A DNA stretch of 64,000 nt from Saccharomyces uvarum (GCA_947243795.1 OX365932.1:186001-250000), one strand, 5' to 3'. Numbered from the stretch's first letter, positions 8,056 to 19,067 are shown. Notes: generated by a model not told the origin, from the letters alone. A program made the numbers and translations.

Positions 8056-9627
8056 ATGGCTAGTGCTGCAGTGATGATGGACGTGGATTCCTCCGGTGTC
8101 AATGATTTGCACCATTCCGAAAAGAAATACGCGGAACAAGACCAAATTCAAGAGCTTTTGAACGTTTTGAACGAGATCTCCAAGACCACCACTACACTAG
8201 ACCCCAGATACATATGGAGGAGTTTGAAGGACTTGAGCTCTTTTAGAAACCAAGAACTTTTGAACGCAGAAACCCTATCTTTCACAGTGAATGTCCTATA
8301 CCCTGATTCTTCGTCATTTAAAAAAAATCTACTGAAATCCATTAATTCCAACCACAAGTCATTAGTATCCGATTCAGATGAGCTTAGAAACTCGTACCCG
8401 GCTTCCTTCTACACGGTGAACACCGAGAAAAAGACCATTGAAGTGACACCAGAAATTAACTGTTTCATCCATCTATTGGTTCAGTTGTTTTTATGGGACA
8501 GTAAGAAATTGCAAGAACTGGTCGTTTTCAATAGAAAGGTCGTTATCCCACAATTATTATGCTTTTATAACTTGCGTTCCTTAAATCTGATCAACGCTAA
8601 GTTATGGTTTTACATATATTTAAGTCATGAAACATTATCACGTGGCTCCATCGAAAATGATAACGATAATCAGAATATAATCTTGAGGTCCACCATGATG
8701 AAGTTTTTGAAAATCGCCTCTTTGAAACACGACAATGAAACTAAAGCCATGTTGATCAACCTGATTCTAAGAGACTTCTTAAATAATGGTGAAGTCGATA
8801 GCGCGTCTGATTTCGTCTCCAAGTTAGAATTTCCTCACATAGACGTTTCCAGTTCATTGGAGGCAAGGTACTTCTACTACCTATCCAAAATCAATGCTAT
8901 TCAGTTGGACTATTCCACCGCAAATGAATATATTATTGCAGCCATAAGAAAAGCTCCACATAACTCTAAGAGTTTGGGGTTTTCACAGCAATCGAACAAA
9001 TTACATTGTTGTATTCAATTACTAATGGGTGATATTCCAGAATTATCATTTTTCCACCAATCGAATATGCAAAAGTCTCTTCTGCCTTACTACCATTTAA
9101 CAAAGACCGTCAAATTAGGTGATTTGAAAAAATTCACATCCACAATCACAAAGTATAAACAGCTTTTATTGAAAGACGACACTTACCAACTTTGTGTCAG
9201 ATTAAGATCTAATGTTATCAAGACAGGTATAAGAATCATCTCTTTAACTTATAAAAAAATCTCCTTAAGGGATATTTGTTTGAAACTGAATTTGGATTCG
9301 GAACAAACTGTAGAATACATGGTTTCAAGAGCTATCAGAGACGGTGTCATTGAAGCTAAGATTAACCATGAAGACGGCTTCATCGAAACCACGGAGTTAC
9401 TGAACATTTACGACAGTGAAGATCCCCAACAAGTATTTGATGAGAGAATTAAATTTGCCAATCAACTACACGATGAATACCTTGTTTCCATGAGGTACCC
9501 TGAGGATAAAAAGACTCAACAAAAAGAAAAGAATGAAAACGGTGACGATGATGATGATATGCTTGATGGCGATCTATTGGATGATATGTCAGATATGTCA
9601 GATCTTGACGATTTGGGATTCTTATAA
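8056..9627 (+). CDS. RPN3: Rpn3, 26S proteasome lid subunit
   Basis: A 523-residue protein, the same length as in S. cerevisiae. The middle is helical repeat, followed by a PCI domain (about 300-470) that holds the lid subunits together, including the stretch ISLTYKKISLRDICLKLNLD. The C-terminus is strongly acidic, with repeated Asp and Met-Ser-Asp units, ending DDLGFL. Rpn3 (PSMD3 family) is a non-ATPase scaffold of the 19S lid and joins the C-terminal helix bundle with the other lid subunits. The ATG at 8056 is the only in-frame start near the promoter sites. Confidence 0.97.
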   Translation: MASAAVMMDVDSSGVNDLHHSEKKYAEQDQIQELLNVLNEISKTTTTLDPRYIWRSLKDLSSFRNQELLNAETLSFTVNVLYPDSSSFKKNLLKSINSNHKSLVSDSDELRNSYPASFYTVNTEKKTIEVTPEINCFIHLLVQLFLWDSKKLQELVVFNRKVVIPQLLCFYNLRSLNLINAKLWFYIYLSHETLSRGSIENDNDNQNIILRSTMMKFLKIASLKHDNETKAMLINLILRDFLNNGEVDSASDFVSKLEFPHIDVSSSLEARYFYYLSKINAIQLDYSTANEYIIAAIRKAPHNSKSLGFSQQSNKLHCCIQLLMGDIPELSFFHQSNMQKSLLPYYHLTKTVKLGDLKKFTSTITKYKQLLLKDDTYQLCVRLRSNVIKTGIRIISLTYKKISLRDICLKLNLDSEQTVEYMVSRAIRDGVIEAKINHEDGFIETTELLNIYDSEDPQQVFDERIKFANQLHDEYLVSMRYPEDKKTQQKEKNENGDDDDDMLDGDLLDDMSDMSDLDDLGFL

Positions 9628-9957
9628 GAATGCTACAAAATGTCATAAAACATAAACAAATAAAATTCACAAAAAAATCCATTTCGTATATACAAGCCCC
9701 CGCACATAATGTATGCATATATATATGTGTATATATATATATCTATACGTATTGACCTCAAGATATATTACTGTCCTACTTTAGTACACGAAGAAAAAAT
9801 AGAAAAGAAAAAATAGTTACCTCCTGTGTTCTGCAGCAGCCCTTTGAAAAACTAAGCTTTGAAAAAAATATTAACCGCATACACCTTGAAGAAAAGAGCA
9901 GTCTGAAATCAAAAGGGATACAGACAAAGAAACCACAAATAACGTCAAGTATCCATC
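9628..9957. other. RPN3-SRB4 intergenic region
   Basis: A 330-base region with an alternating AT tract (about 9717-9742) just after the RPN3 3' end, then A-rich sequence leading to SRB4. I recognise no specific regulatory site. Confidence 0.5.
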
Positions 9958-12024
9958 ATGACGACAGAAGAGCCAGCGCCAAAACAATCTGATTCAGAAA
10001 TAGGGATTAAGTTGGCATTGGATCCGAACTTGATTACATTGGCACTAAGTTCTAACTCAAACTCCAATCTTCATTCACCAGCATCTGACGAACCGGTGCC
10101 TAAATCCGAAGAAAAGGTGGATGCCAACGCTCACTTAGAAGGTGATGAAGTGGAGAATAAGACAAAGAAGGATAATGACGAGAGGTTGAAGTTTCTGAAA
10201 AATAAAAACTCATTAGTCAGCAATCCACATGAAATTTACGGTTCCATGCCATTAGAGCAATTGATCCCAATCATCTTAAGACAGCGTGGTCCGGGATTTA
10301 AGTTTGTTGATTTGAATGAAAAGGAATTACAAAATGAGACTAACCAACGTGATGACGATGATGCTGATGACAGCAGCAACAACGAGAAGAAAAACGGCAA
10401 TGCTGAGGATGAAAACGTACAAGTAGGAGAAGATTTCATGGATGTCGATTATGAAGATAAAGATGATTCATTAAATCTACTCAACGAAGCAGAGCACAAA
10501 ACAAATGAAAACGGTGAGGCAGATGATAACGTAGAGACGATGATGACACAAGAACAATTTGTCAAGAGAAGGAAAGATATGGTAGAACATATCAATTTAG
10601 CTATGAACGAATCGTCTCTGGCTCTGGAGTTCGTTTCTTTGTTACTATCAAGCGTTAAAGAATCTACAGGCATGTCATCAATGTCACCGTTTTTAAGAAA
10701 AGTTGTCAAGCCTTCTAGTTTAAACAGTGACAAAATACCATACGAACCGCCTACAAAGGAGGAATTTATCGAATTGGATATATTAAACAAAGGCTGGAAG
10801 TTACAAAGCTTAAACGACTCTAAAGATTTATTACGGAAGAGCTTCAATAAATTAAGCTTTATTTTGCAAAATGAGCATGATTATTGGAACAAGATCATGC
10901 AAAATATCAGCAACAAAGATGTTATTTTCAAAATTAGGGATAGATCTAGCGGCCAAAAGCTATTAGCAATCAAATATGGATACGAGGATTCCGGATCTAC
11001 GTATAGACACGATAGAGGCATTGCCAATATAAGGAATAACATTGAATCTCAAAATCTGGATTTGATACCCCATAGTAGTTCTGCAGTTAAAAGTACGGAT
11101 TTCCTACATTCGGTAAAGAAATTTTTAAGAGTTCGCATTTTCACAAAGATTGAATCCGAAGATGATTATATATTGAGCGGGGAGAGTATAATGGATGGCG
11201 ATGGCGATAACGACGAGGCTGAGGCAAAAGACATTAGAAAGCAGATACAAATACTGAAGAAGATTATTTTTGAGAAGGAACTAATGTATCAGTTGAAGAA
11301 AGAATGCGGTCTATTGATTTCATATGGTGTCAGTATTGAAAATGAAAATAAAGTTATAATTGAATTGCCTAATGAAAAGTTTGAAATTGAGTTATTGACC
11401 CTTGATGATGACTCCATAGTCAATCATGAACAAGATTTACCCAAAATCAACGACAAGAGGGCCAATTTGATGCTTGTTATGTTGAGGTTATTATTGGTGG
11501 TCATGTTCAAGAAAACACTAAGATCGAGAGTAAGTTCACCTCAAAGAGTCACCAACTTGAAAGTAGACAATGATGTGCTATTAATTCGCCCCATCCTGGG
11601 TAAAGTTCGATTTGCCAATTACAAGTTGTTACTGAAAAAAATCATAAAGGATTATGTGCTGGATATCCTCCCCGGTTCAAGCATAACAGAAACAGAATTT
11701 AAGAGGGAAGAATCCCAGGGAAATGAAAATATCGATGATGAAAACATAACGAGGTTGAATAAAGAAATCCGTGCCTTTGACAAACTATTAACTGTGCCCA
11801 AGCGCGAACTCGAGATAAACCTACCACCGTCCGAGCACAAGAGCCCCAGATTGAGCCTGATACTAGAAAGTCCCAACTATTGTAACGCATTGATTCACAT
11901 CAAGTTTGAAGATACCTCTGAAGCCAACGCGGTCGCCTTTGACACGACGTTCTCAGACTTTAAAGAGGTCGAGGACTTCCTCCATTTCATTGTTGCTGAA
12001 TTCATTCAACAGAAGAAGATATAA
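9958..12024 (+). CDS. SRB4: Srb4/Med17, Mediator head module subunit
   Basis: A 688-residue protein, one longer than remembered for S. cerevisiae Srb4. The N-terminal third is acidic and low in complexity (Glu, Asp and Asn runs around 115-190). The rest is mixed helical sequence ending DFLHFIVAEFIQQKKI. Med17 is the central scaffold of the Mediator head and is essential for RNA polymerase II transcription. There are no enzymatic motifs; the identification rests on whole-protein recognition, its length and its place between RPN3 and PRO3. Confidence 0.95.
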   Translation: MTTEEPAPKQSDSEIGIKLALDPNLITLALSSNSNSNLHSPASDEPVPKSEEKVDANAHLEGDEVENKTKKDNDERLKFLKNKNSLVSNPHEIYGSMPLEQLIPIILRQRGPGFKFVDLNEKELQNETNQRDDDDADDSSNNEKKNGNAEDENVQVGEDFMDVDYEDKDDSLNLLNEAEHKTNENGEADDNVETMMTQEQFVKRRKDMVEHINLAMNESSLALEFVSLLLSSVKESTGMSSMSPFLRKVVKPSSLNSDKIPYEPPTKEEFIELDILNKGWKLQSLNDSKDLLRKSFNKLSFILQNEHDYWNKIMQNISNKDVIFKIRDRSSGQKLLAIKYGYEDSGSTYRHDRGIANIRNNIESQNLDLIPHSSSAVKSTDFLHSVKKFLRVRIFTKIESEDDYILSGESIMDGDGDNDEAEAKDIRKQIQILKKIIFEKELMYQLKKECGLLISYGVSIENENKVIIELPNEKFEIELLTLDDDSIVNHEQDLPKINDKRANLMLVMLRLLLVVMFKKTLRSRVSSPQRVTNLKVDNDVLLIRPILGKVRFANYKLLLKKIIKDYVLDILPGSSITETEFKREESQGNENIDDENITRLNKEIRAFDKLLTVPKRELEINLPPSEHKSPRLSLILESPNYCNALIHIKFEDTSEANAVAFDTTFSDFKEVEDFLHFIVAEFIQQKKI

Positions 12025-12227
12025 CACTCTCAACCCATTATCAAACCTATATACAACACTACATAATGCTCTATCGCCATATAGAGTCGCATACGTATAA
12101 AAAGACAAAACCATTCTCGCCTAGATTTGTGTATATAAGAGTCAAAAGAAAAGAATCTCGAGGTAGATAAGGACGACGAAACGAAAAACAGCAAGAACAA
12201 AAAACGACAAACAGACCAAATACGAAT

Positions 12228-13088
12228 ATGACGTACACATTGGCTATCTTAGGTTGTGGTGTTATGGGCCAAGCGCTCCTTTCAGCCATTTACAATGCTC
12301 CAAAGGCCGCTGACAAAGCCACCGCTGCATTCTATCCTTCCAAGATCATTACATGTAACCACGATGAGCCCAGCGCACAACAAGTTACTGATCTGGTCGA
12401 AACATTCGACGAGTCACCTAACGGTATCACTGTAGACAGCACCTACGGCAACAACGTGAGCGCTGTGGAAGAGGCCACTGTGGTTCTTCTTGGTACAAAG
12501 CCATTTTTGGCTGAAGAAGTATTGAACGGCGTTAAGAATGCCATTAAGGGGAAATTGCTTATTTCCTTGGCCGCTGGTTGGACAATTGATCAACTAACCC
12601 AGTACACTAGCACTGTGTGTCGTGTAATGACCAACACACCTGCCAAATATGGGTACGGCTGTGCTGTGGTATCTTATTCTGCCGATGTTTCCAATGAGCA
12701 AAAGCCATTGGTTAACGAGTTGATTAGTCAAGTTGGTAAGTACGTCGAATTGCCCGAAAAGAACATGGACGCGGCTACCGCATTGGTTGGTTCAGGCCCT
12801 GCCTTTGTTTTGTTGATGCTGGAATCCTTGATGGAAAGTGGGTTGAAGTTGGGAATCCCATTGCAAGAAAGTAAGGAGTGTGCCATGAAGGTTCTAGAAG
12901 GTACAGTCAAGATGGTTGAGAAGAGTGGTGCGCACCCATCTGTCTTGAAGCACCAAGTGTGCACACCAGGTGGTACAACCATTGCAGGGTTGTGTGTCAT
13001 GGAAGAGAAGGGTGTCAAGAGTGGTATCATCAAAGGTGTGGAGGAAGCAGCCCGTGTTGCTTCCCAACTAGGACAAAAGAAGAAATAG
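12228..13088 (+). CDS. PRO3: Pro3, pyrroline-5-carboxylate reductase
   Basis: A 286-residue enzyme catalysing the last step of proline synthesis, reduction of P5C to proline with NAD(P)H. The N-terminus has the Rossmann motif [17 protein letters not shown] (4-20). The P5CR signature is in the C-terminal helical domain (PGGTTIAGL, about 247-255). [12 protein letters not shown], the usual link to the dimerisation domain, is also present. The length equals that of the S. cerevisiae protein. The gene lies 203 bases after SRB4 on the same strand with its own promoter. Confidence 0.97.
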   Translation: MTYTLAILGCGVMGQALLSAIYNAPKAADKATAAFYPSKIITCNHDEPSAQQVTDLVETFDESPNGITVDSTYGNNVSAVEEATVVLLGTKPFLAEEVLNGVKNAIKGKLLISLAAGWTIDQLTQYTSTVCRVMTNTPAKYGYGCAVVSYSADVSNEQKPLVNELISQVGKYVELPEKNMDAATALVGSGPAFVLLMLESLMESGLKLGIPLQESKECAMKVLEGTVKMVEKSGAHPSVLKHQVCTPGGTTIAGLCVMEEKGVKSGIIKGVEEAARVASQLGQKKK

Positions 13089-13174
13089 GATGGATTGCCT
13101 GAAGTGTATGTATCATAGCTCTGTAACCGTATATCTTTTCAATATTGGACTTGCATTTTTTTTTCCGGCGCTGT

Positions 13175-13186
13175 TCCGTTGGCCCG
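13175..13186 (+). promoter_or_regulatory. Carbon source response element (CSRE) of YAT2
   Basis: The 12 bases TCCGTTGGCCCG fit the CSRE consensus YCCRTYNRNCCG at every position. CSREs bind Cat8 and Sip4 and turn on gluconeogenic and acetate-handling genes when glucose is gone. The site is 147 bases upstream of the YAT2 ATG, and YAT2 is a carnitine acetyltransferase gene expected in that regulon. Confidence 0.75.
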
Positions 13187-13332
13187 ACAATGAATCATCT
13201 CCATGGATGACTATCCAAGAGTGATGACACTACAGAAAGCGTATAAAAGAGAGAAAGAGGCCAGTATGTTTCTTGTGAGAGAGTGCTATTGCGCTTGCTT
13301 GGACGTGACCGCCACAAGGAAATTCAGTAACA

Positions 13333-16101
13333 ATGTCAAGCGGTAGTACTATTGTTTCGCCTGACAAGTCGGAACGAACATTCAGACATGAGGCAGAACT
13401 GCCCAAATTACCATTACCTAAATTGAGTGAAACTTTGCTACACTTGAAGGAAAGTTTAGAGCCACTGTATTACGCTGATGGCTATTATCAACATCCCCTA
13501 GATCCAGAGCAAATTGAGGATCTGTCGTCCATCATCAAGAATTTTGAAAAAAATCCAGTGAGTGAGAAGCTGCAATCCAAACTGCAAAATTATCACGATT
13601 CTAGAGATTGCTATCTTGACGAATTGCATCTAGACATCAACAATCATACGTCTACAAGAGAAATTCAAGACGACGTGTTGCCCAGAAACCCATTCTTAGT
13701 TCTCGCGGACGATGCTTTACCAAATATCTCGCAAGCTGACAGGTCTGCCGTCTTGGTACATTCTGCAGCAAGATTTATTTCCGCTTTGAAGCAGGATTTG
13801 TTGCCCCCAGATGTTAATGCCACCAGCGGTAGACCATTGTCGATGGCACCATTTTTGAACTTGTTCGGCACTACTCGTAGTCCTGTCTTCCAGCACGGTG
13901 AAGTTGAAAATTTTAATTTGAATAAACCTTACACTGCATCTGACCTGGAGGACCCTGATTACTCAAGTGATGAGGACAATAATAGCGAAGCTACTGAAAA
14001 AGAATTAGCTAACCGGAAGCAGAAACGCAAAGAAGACATCTTTACTGGTAATGGTATAACCATAAAAAAACACCCGGATAGCAAACACATCTTAATCATC
14101 TCCAGGGGCCAATATTATACTTTGGAGGTGTTGGACTCTATGAATAGAATCATATATACCACGGCCGAATTAACCACGATTTTTCAGCATATTATAAATG
14201 ATTCATCCGACACTGGGAAATCAACCGCACTAGGTAGTTTGACTTCTCATTCCTTTAGGAACTGGAAATACGCAAGGAAAAGGTTACAAAAAAGATACCC
14301 AAACGAATTATATCGCATAGACTCTGCGTTGTTCGTTCTCGTGCTGGATGAGTCCCAGGAGGAAACCATCAATGGTGACGACGACGCCGCCGATATTAGC
14401 CAAAAATTTAATAGGACTATCACTGAACGAGACAAGAAATGCACTTCTGCAAATTGCAAAAGAGTATATTATGGTACTTCTATAATAAACAACAAAGGGC
14501 ATCAAGTGGGTTCATGTGTCTCTCGTTGGTACGACAAATTACAACTGGTTGTCACTGCAGATGCCAAGGCCACGGTGATTTGGGATTCCTTCACCTGTGA
14601 TGGGTCAGTCGTGCTTAGATTCACGTCCGAAATTTATACGGAATCTGTTTTGAGATTAGCCAGAGACGTCAATGCCGGCGATCCGCAATTCTCACTATGG
14701 CCAAACGTCACGCAAACAGATCCTGAAACCAAGAAATTAATGACGGCGACTATAAATGCAAATAGTGAGGGTCCTACCGAAATTGACCCTAAATCTGTTG
14801 CGGAAAAAATCGATTGGTCCTTTAGCAACATCCTGAATACGCATGTCCATTTGTCAGAGACCAAATTAGCTGATTTGATTTCCAAATATGACATTGTTCG
14901 CGCTTCGATTCCCTTGGGTAGAAGGTCAGCCCAAAGATTAGGCATCAAACCTGACTCGATGGTGCAAGTGGCTTTACAAATTGCCCATTATGCATTATAC
15001 GGTAGAATGGTCTTTGGGTTTGAACCCATATCCACTCGCGGTTTCAAAAATTCAAGGTCCTCATTTATTAATATTCAAAACCAGGAACTCTTAGAACTAT
15101 GTCAATTATTTATTTCTAGCTCCATCGATGGAACGGGGAAACTAGATAAATTTATTCAAACTTGTGAAACGCACTTCGAAATGGTGAAACATGCCAAATC
15201 AGGTGTCGGTTATGAAAAGCATTTCAATGCTTTGAAGTACCTTTTCAAGTTTCATGACCATTTTGGCATCTCCTTAAATGGTGATGAATCATCGGTCGCG
15301 AGAGACCTTTTTGAAAACCCGTTGGTTTTGCCCTTCTCACAACCTGAGTTGATCGTTGCCAATTGTGGTAATGCTGCCACCACAACATTCGGCATAACAC
15401 CTGCTGTGCCCCAAGGGTTCGGCATAGGTTACATCATCAAAGATGATCAAGTGGATTTGACAGTGACATCGCAATTTAGACAAGGCGACAGATTGATGTT
15501 CATGTTAAACTGGGTCCTAGGTGAAATTCGTTCGTATTGGAGGATGTCTCGCGGTACTTCCCATAATAAAACTGGTGTAAAGATTAGCCCTGTAGTGGAC
15601 AGATTGTATGAAATGGACAATGCAATCAACAACCCTTCAAAACACAATGGTTACACGGTTTCCAGAACTCGCCAAACATCTTCATCATCACAAGTAAATT
15701 TGAACAGGTATGGTGGGTTTTTCGATTTGGAAAGTCACATAGATAGTAGAAATATCTCTAAATCACCATCGTTGAAGAACTTGCAGAAAGACTTCAATGG
15801 GCTGATGCCGAATGCAGAGAATGATCATTCAAGTTCAGCGGTATCCGTCCCAACAGAAAAGGAAAAATTAAACACAGGCCATGAAATTTTACAAATTCAA
15901 CCACGAGAGTTGGCTAGTAACGGGTTGGAAGCAGGAAACGAGACGGATATCGAGGGCATTACTGGCAATACCGATGGTATATCATCGTCTTCTTCCACTA
16001 CGTCTTTGAGTTCCAAGAAACGTAATGTCATCAACTCGAGATTCGACATCGATTTTGATCGTAGTCGCGTGGGCAGAAAAGTTGCTACTTTGGATCAATA
16101 A
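13333..16101 (+). CDS. YAT2: Yat2, carnitine acetyltransferase family protein
   Basis: A 922-residue member of the choline/carnitine acyltransferase family (S. cerevisiae 923). The family fold is visible in FVDI-like N-terminal segments, in the CDG region near 422-424 and in AVPQGFGIGY near 698-707. An acidic insert lies around 203-225. A Ser-rich C-terminal extension beyond about 780 is not part of the catalytic domain. It is thought to work with Cat2 and Yat1 in shuttling acetyl units as acetylcarnitine during growth on non-fermentable carbon. The active-site region is odd: where the family has E-H-x-x-x-D/E-G, I read DSFTCDG at 418-424, so Ser419 stands at the catalytic His position. The Ser-Thr-Ser motif before PxGYG is not evident either. 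Confidence 0.95.
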   Translation: MSSGSTIVSPDKSERTFRHEAELPKLPLPKLSETLLHLKESLEPLYYADGYYQHPLDPEQIEDLSSIIKNFEKNPVSEKLQSKLQNYHDSRDCYLDELHLDINNHTSTREIQDDVLPRNPFLVLADDALPNISQADRSAVLVHSAARFISALKQDLLPPDVNATSGRPLSMAPFLNLFGTTRSPVFQHGEVENFNLNKPYTASDLEDPDYSSDEDNNSEATEKELANRKQKRKEDIFTGNGITIKKHPDSKHILIISRGQYYTLEVLDSMNRIIYTTAELTTIFQHIINDSSDTGKSTALGSLTSHSFRNWKYARKRLQKRYPNELYRIDSALFVLVLDESQEETINGDDDAADISQKFNRTITERDKKCTSANCKRVYYGTSIINNKGHQVGSCVSRWYDKLQLVVTADAKATVIWDSFTCDGSVVLRFTSEIYTESVLRLARDVNAGDPQFSLWPNVTQTDPETKKLMTATINANSEGPTEIDPKSVAEKIDWSFSNILNTHVHLSETKLADLISKYDIVRASIPLGRRSAQRLGIKPDSMVQVALQIAHYALYGRMVFGFEPISTRGFKNSRSSFINIQNQELLELCQLFISSSIDGTGKLDKFIQTCETHFEMVKHAKSGVGYEKHFNALKYLFKFHDHFGISLNGDESSVARDLFENPLVLPFSQPELIVANCGNAATTTFGITPAVPQGFGIGYIIKDDQVDLTVTSQFRQGDRLMFMLNWVLGEIRSYWRMSRGTSHNKTGVKISPVVDRLYEMDNAINNPSKHNGYTVSRTRQTSSSSQVNLNRYGGFFDLESHIDSRNISKSPSLKNLQKDFNGLMPNAENDHSSSAVSVPTEKEKLNTGHEILQIQPRELASNGLEAGNETDIEGITGNTDGISSSSSTTSLSSKKRNVINSRFDIDFDRSRVGRKVATLDQ

Positions 16102-16385
16102 GATCTCTTTCTTTTATCGATTCTATCTATTACCGCTGTTATGTATGACATTGATAGGATACGATATATACGTATTATGAACTAAACTACTCTATTTAAT
16201 TTATGCTTATTATCCCATTTATGCCGGTGACCCGGACTACTTTGGCGACTGAAAAAAATTTTCAAAGAAAAGGCCGATGCTGATCGATACAAAAGACAAA
16301 GATTTCATTTCAACCTCCATTAGGTGCGGGAAAAGTAGGTAGAAGGAGCATATTGAACCGTTATCATCGTGCATTAAAGATAAAT

Positions 16386-17969
16386 ATGAGCGACTTACAA
16401 GATCAAGAACCGAGCATTATTATCAACGGTAATTTGGACCCAGTCGGTGAACCAGATTTCATTGAAGAAACTGAAGTTGTAGTTCAAGAGGCGGAAGAGA
16501 ATGAAGAAGCCAACAAACCAAAGAAGAAAGTTGCATTCACTGGCTTGGAAGAAGATGGGGAATCTGAAGAGGAAAGAAGAAAAAGAGAATTTGAAGAAGG
16601 TGGTGGTTTACCCGAACAACCACTAAACCCTGATTTTTCAGAATTAAACCCACTCTCTGCCGAAATTATCAACAGACAAGCTACGATAAATATCGGTACC
16701 ATTGGTCATGTCGCCCATGGTAAGTCCACAGTCGTTAGAGCTATTTCTGGTGTCCAAACAGTTCGTTTCAAGGATGAATTAGAACGTAACATTACTATTA
16801 AATTAGGTTATGCCAATGCTAAAATTTACAAATGTCAAGAACCTACATGCCCTGAACCCGATTGTTATAGATCTTTCAAATCCGATAAAGAAATCAGTCC
16901 TAAATGTCAAAGACCAGGTTGTCCTGGGCGCTACAAGTTGATTCGTCACGTTTCGTTTGTGGACTGTCCCGGTCACGATATCTTAATGAGTACTATGTTG
17001 TCAGGTGCCGCTGTCATGGACGCTGCCTTACTTTTAATTGCAGGTAATGAATCTTGTCCACAACCTCAAACCTCAGAACATTTAGCTGCTATTGAAATTA
17101 TGAAATTGAAGCATGTTATCATCTTACAAAATAAGGTCGATTTGATGCGTGAAGAAAGTGCCTTGGAACATCAAAAATCTATCTTGAAATTTATTAGAGG
17201 TACCATTGCCGACGGCGCTCCAATTGTACCAATCTCCGCTCAATTGAAGTATAACATCGATGCTGTCAATGAATTTATTGTCAAAACTATTCCTGTACCA
17301 CCAAGAGACTTCATGGTTTCTCCAAGGTTAATCGTCATTCGTTCATTTGATGTCAATAAGCCAGGTGCTGAAATTGAAGATTTGAAAGGTGGTGTTGCCG
17401 GTGGCTCTATCTTAAACGGTGTCTTCAAATTAGGTGATGAAATCGAAATTAGACCAGGTATCGTTACCAAGGATGATAAAGGTAAAATCCAATGTAAACC
17501 AATTTTTTCCAACATTGTTTCCTTATTCGCTGAACAAAACGATTTGAAATTCGCCGTTCCTGGTGGTTTAATTGGTGTGGGTACAAAAGTTGATCCTACT
17601 TTATGTAGAGCCGATCGTCTTGTTGGCCAAGTCGTTGGTGCTACGGGTCATTTACCAAACATTTACACTGATATTGAAATTAACTATTTCTTATTACGTC
17701 GTCTATTAGGTGTTAAAACAGATGGTCAAAAGCAAGCTAAAGTCAGAAAGTTGGAACCAAATGAAGTTCTTATGGTCAATATCGGTTCTACCGCTACAGG
17801 TGCTCGTGTTGTTGCCGTTAAAGCTGATATGGCAAGATTACAATTAACATCACCTGCTTGTACTGAAGTTAACGAGAAGATTGCTTTATCGAGACGTATC
17901 GAAAAGCATTGGCGTTTGATTGGTTGGGCTACTATTAAGAAGGGTACTACTTTGGAACCAATTGCTTAA
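16386..17969 (+). CDS. GCD11: Gcd11, gamma subunit of translation initiation factor eIF2
   Basis: A 527-residue GTPase, the same length as the S. cerevisiae protein. After an acidic yeast-specific N-terminus of about 90 residues come GHVAHGKST (107-115, P-loop), a four-cysteine zinc knuckle ([11 protein letters not shown] and CQRPGC), DCPGHD (switch II) and NKVD. The two beta-barrel domains follow. eIF2-gamma binds GTP and Met-tRNAi in the ternary complex and is a target of general amino-acid control. Codon usage is strongly biased to highly expressed yeast codons. The ATG at 16386 is the first in frame. Confidence 0.98.
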   Translation: MSDLQDQEPSIIINGNLDPVGEPDFIEETEVVVQEAEENEEANKPKKKVAFTGLEEDGESEEERRKREFEEGGGLPEQPLNPDFSELNPLSAEIINRQATINIGTIGHVAHGKSTVVRAISGVQTVRFKDELERNITIKLGYANAKIYKCQEPTCPEPDCYRSFKSDKEISPKCQRPGCPGRYKLIRHVSFVDCPGHDILMSTMLSGAAVMDAALLLIAGNESCPQPQTSEHLAAIEIMKLKHVIILQNKVDLMREESALEHQKSILKFIRGTIADGAPIVPISAQLKYNIDAVNEFIVKTIPVPPRDFMVSPRLIVIRSFDVNKPGAEIEDLKGGVAGGSILNGVFKLGDEIEIRPGIVTKDDKGKIQCKPIFSNIVSLFAEQNDLKFAVPGGLIGVGTKVDPTLCRADRLVGQVVGATGHLPNIYTDIEINYFLLRRLLGVKTDGQKQAKVRKLEPNEVLMVNIGSTATGARVVAVKADMARLQLTSPACTEVNEKIALSRRIEKHWRLIGWATIKKGTTLEPIA

Positions 17970-18768
17970 ACAACTAAGAAACCCCCCACAAAATAAAATT
18001 TCATAACTAATTAGAAAGGAAGTGAAAGCGAGAAACGGGTTGAAGGAAAAGGAAACTGATCCCTCTAGTTTTAAAAATATGCACCATATCCATTGATGCG
18101 TAATGGCATGATGATCTTTATCCTTTTTAATACGTTTCCCTCCATCTTTTTTTCTTTTTTTACATAGTATTCCATTGTATATTTAACATGTTTTACGTAT
18201 TTTAAAAAAATTACTAAACGCAATAATTCCACCGCACATTGTATCTTTGCAACAGAATCCGCAAAAATATTTGTCACGTAGCAGTTCTACTTATCGAAAC
18301 GTTAAAAAACTACAGACCGAAAATACTTGCTCTATGGTCCGTGTCTAACTTCACGATATACATATGTTGCGATCAAATTAAGAACAATGCTTATCCAGTT
18401 CATGCCACGACAACAGCACAGCGGTATATAGCTACACGGACTACAAAGTTATGTAGGAGGTCACTATCCAATGTCGCTTTGTCAAGATCCTTTTCTTTGT
18501 ATCAATTAAGTTGACTATAATGTTTCCTTTATTACCTATATGCCAGAAAAAAACAGCAGTCCTGTTATGTGGCCAGATCCACTTCAGTAGCTTCCCGTTA
18601 CTTGATGGCGGCACTGTTTCAATTTTGGCCTATGCTTTGACAAAAGAAGCCAATCTGTTCATGGCGACCTTTTGAGATGGTCTCTCGAATTACCATTGAT
18701 AAATTCATAGAATTTGTTTTTGCTATGGCTACTAAATTACCGTAGACACCACATTAATATATAAGTTT
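17970..18768. other. GCD11 to tRNA-His intergenic region
   Basis: About 800 bases without a gene I can support. Small open frames, such as a 91-codon one at 18239 that lacks an ATG start, show no similarity. The region upstream of a yeast tRNA gene is a common landing site for Ty3- and Ty1-family LTRs. I looked for LTR ends and internal LTR sequence and recognised none. Confidence 0.5.
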
Positions 18769-18840
18769 GCCATCTTAGTATAGTGGTTAGTACACAACAT
18801 TGTGGCTGTTGAAACCCTGGTTCGATTCTAGGAGGTGGCA
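18769..18840 (+). tRNA. tRNA-His (GUG)
   Basis: A 72-base cloverleaf with no intron. The acceptor stem is GCCATCT/AGGTGGC with one T·G pair and discriminator A. The D arm contains AGTGGTTA, the anticodon stem is CAACA/TGTTG around loop TTGTGGC (anticodon GTG), and the T arm is CCTGG-TTCGATT-CTAGG. A T6 run at 18845-18850 serves as the Pol III terminator. The position next to CHO1 matches tH(GUG)E1 of S. cerevisiae. Compared with the yeast tRNA-His as I remember it, two anticodon-stem pairs are changed with compensation on both strands. Confidence 0.95.
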
Positions 18841-18844
18841 TTTA

Positions 18845-18850
18845 TTTTTT
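18845..18850 (+). terminator. Pol III terminator of tRNA-His
   Basis: A run of six T residues starts 5 bases after the end of the tRNA-His gene on its coding strand, the standard yeast Pol III stop signal. Confidence 0.8.
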
Positions 18851-19067
18851 GCAGTTTTTACTGCAATATAGTACTGTAAAAGAAGACGTAGACATGTCAA
18901 CTTTGTGCGTAAATACATCTAGAATGTGGTTGAAGCATAGGAGTGGTTAATAATTTCTTTATAAAAGCTGGTAAGAATTGGATAATATAGATCAGCGTAT
19001 ACAAAAGATAATGAAAAATAAGAGTGAGATATGTACAAAAACATTTTGACGCCTGGCATAAACCTAA

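Noticed and set aside
17970-18768. Possible Ty LTR remnants upstream of tRNA-His
   Set aside because: Position is favourable for Ty integration, but I recognise no LTR ends or conserved LTR sequence.
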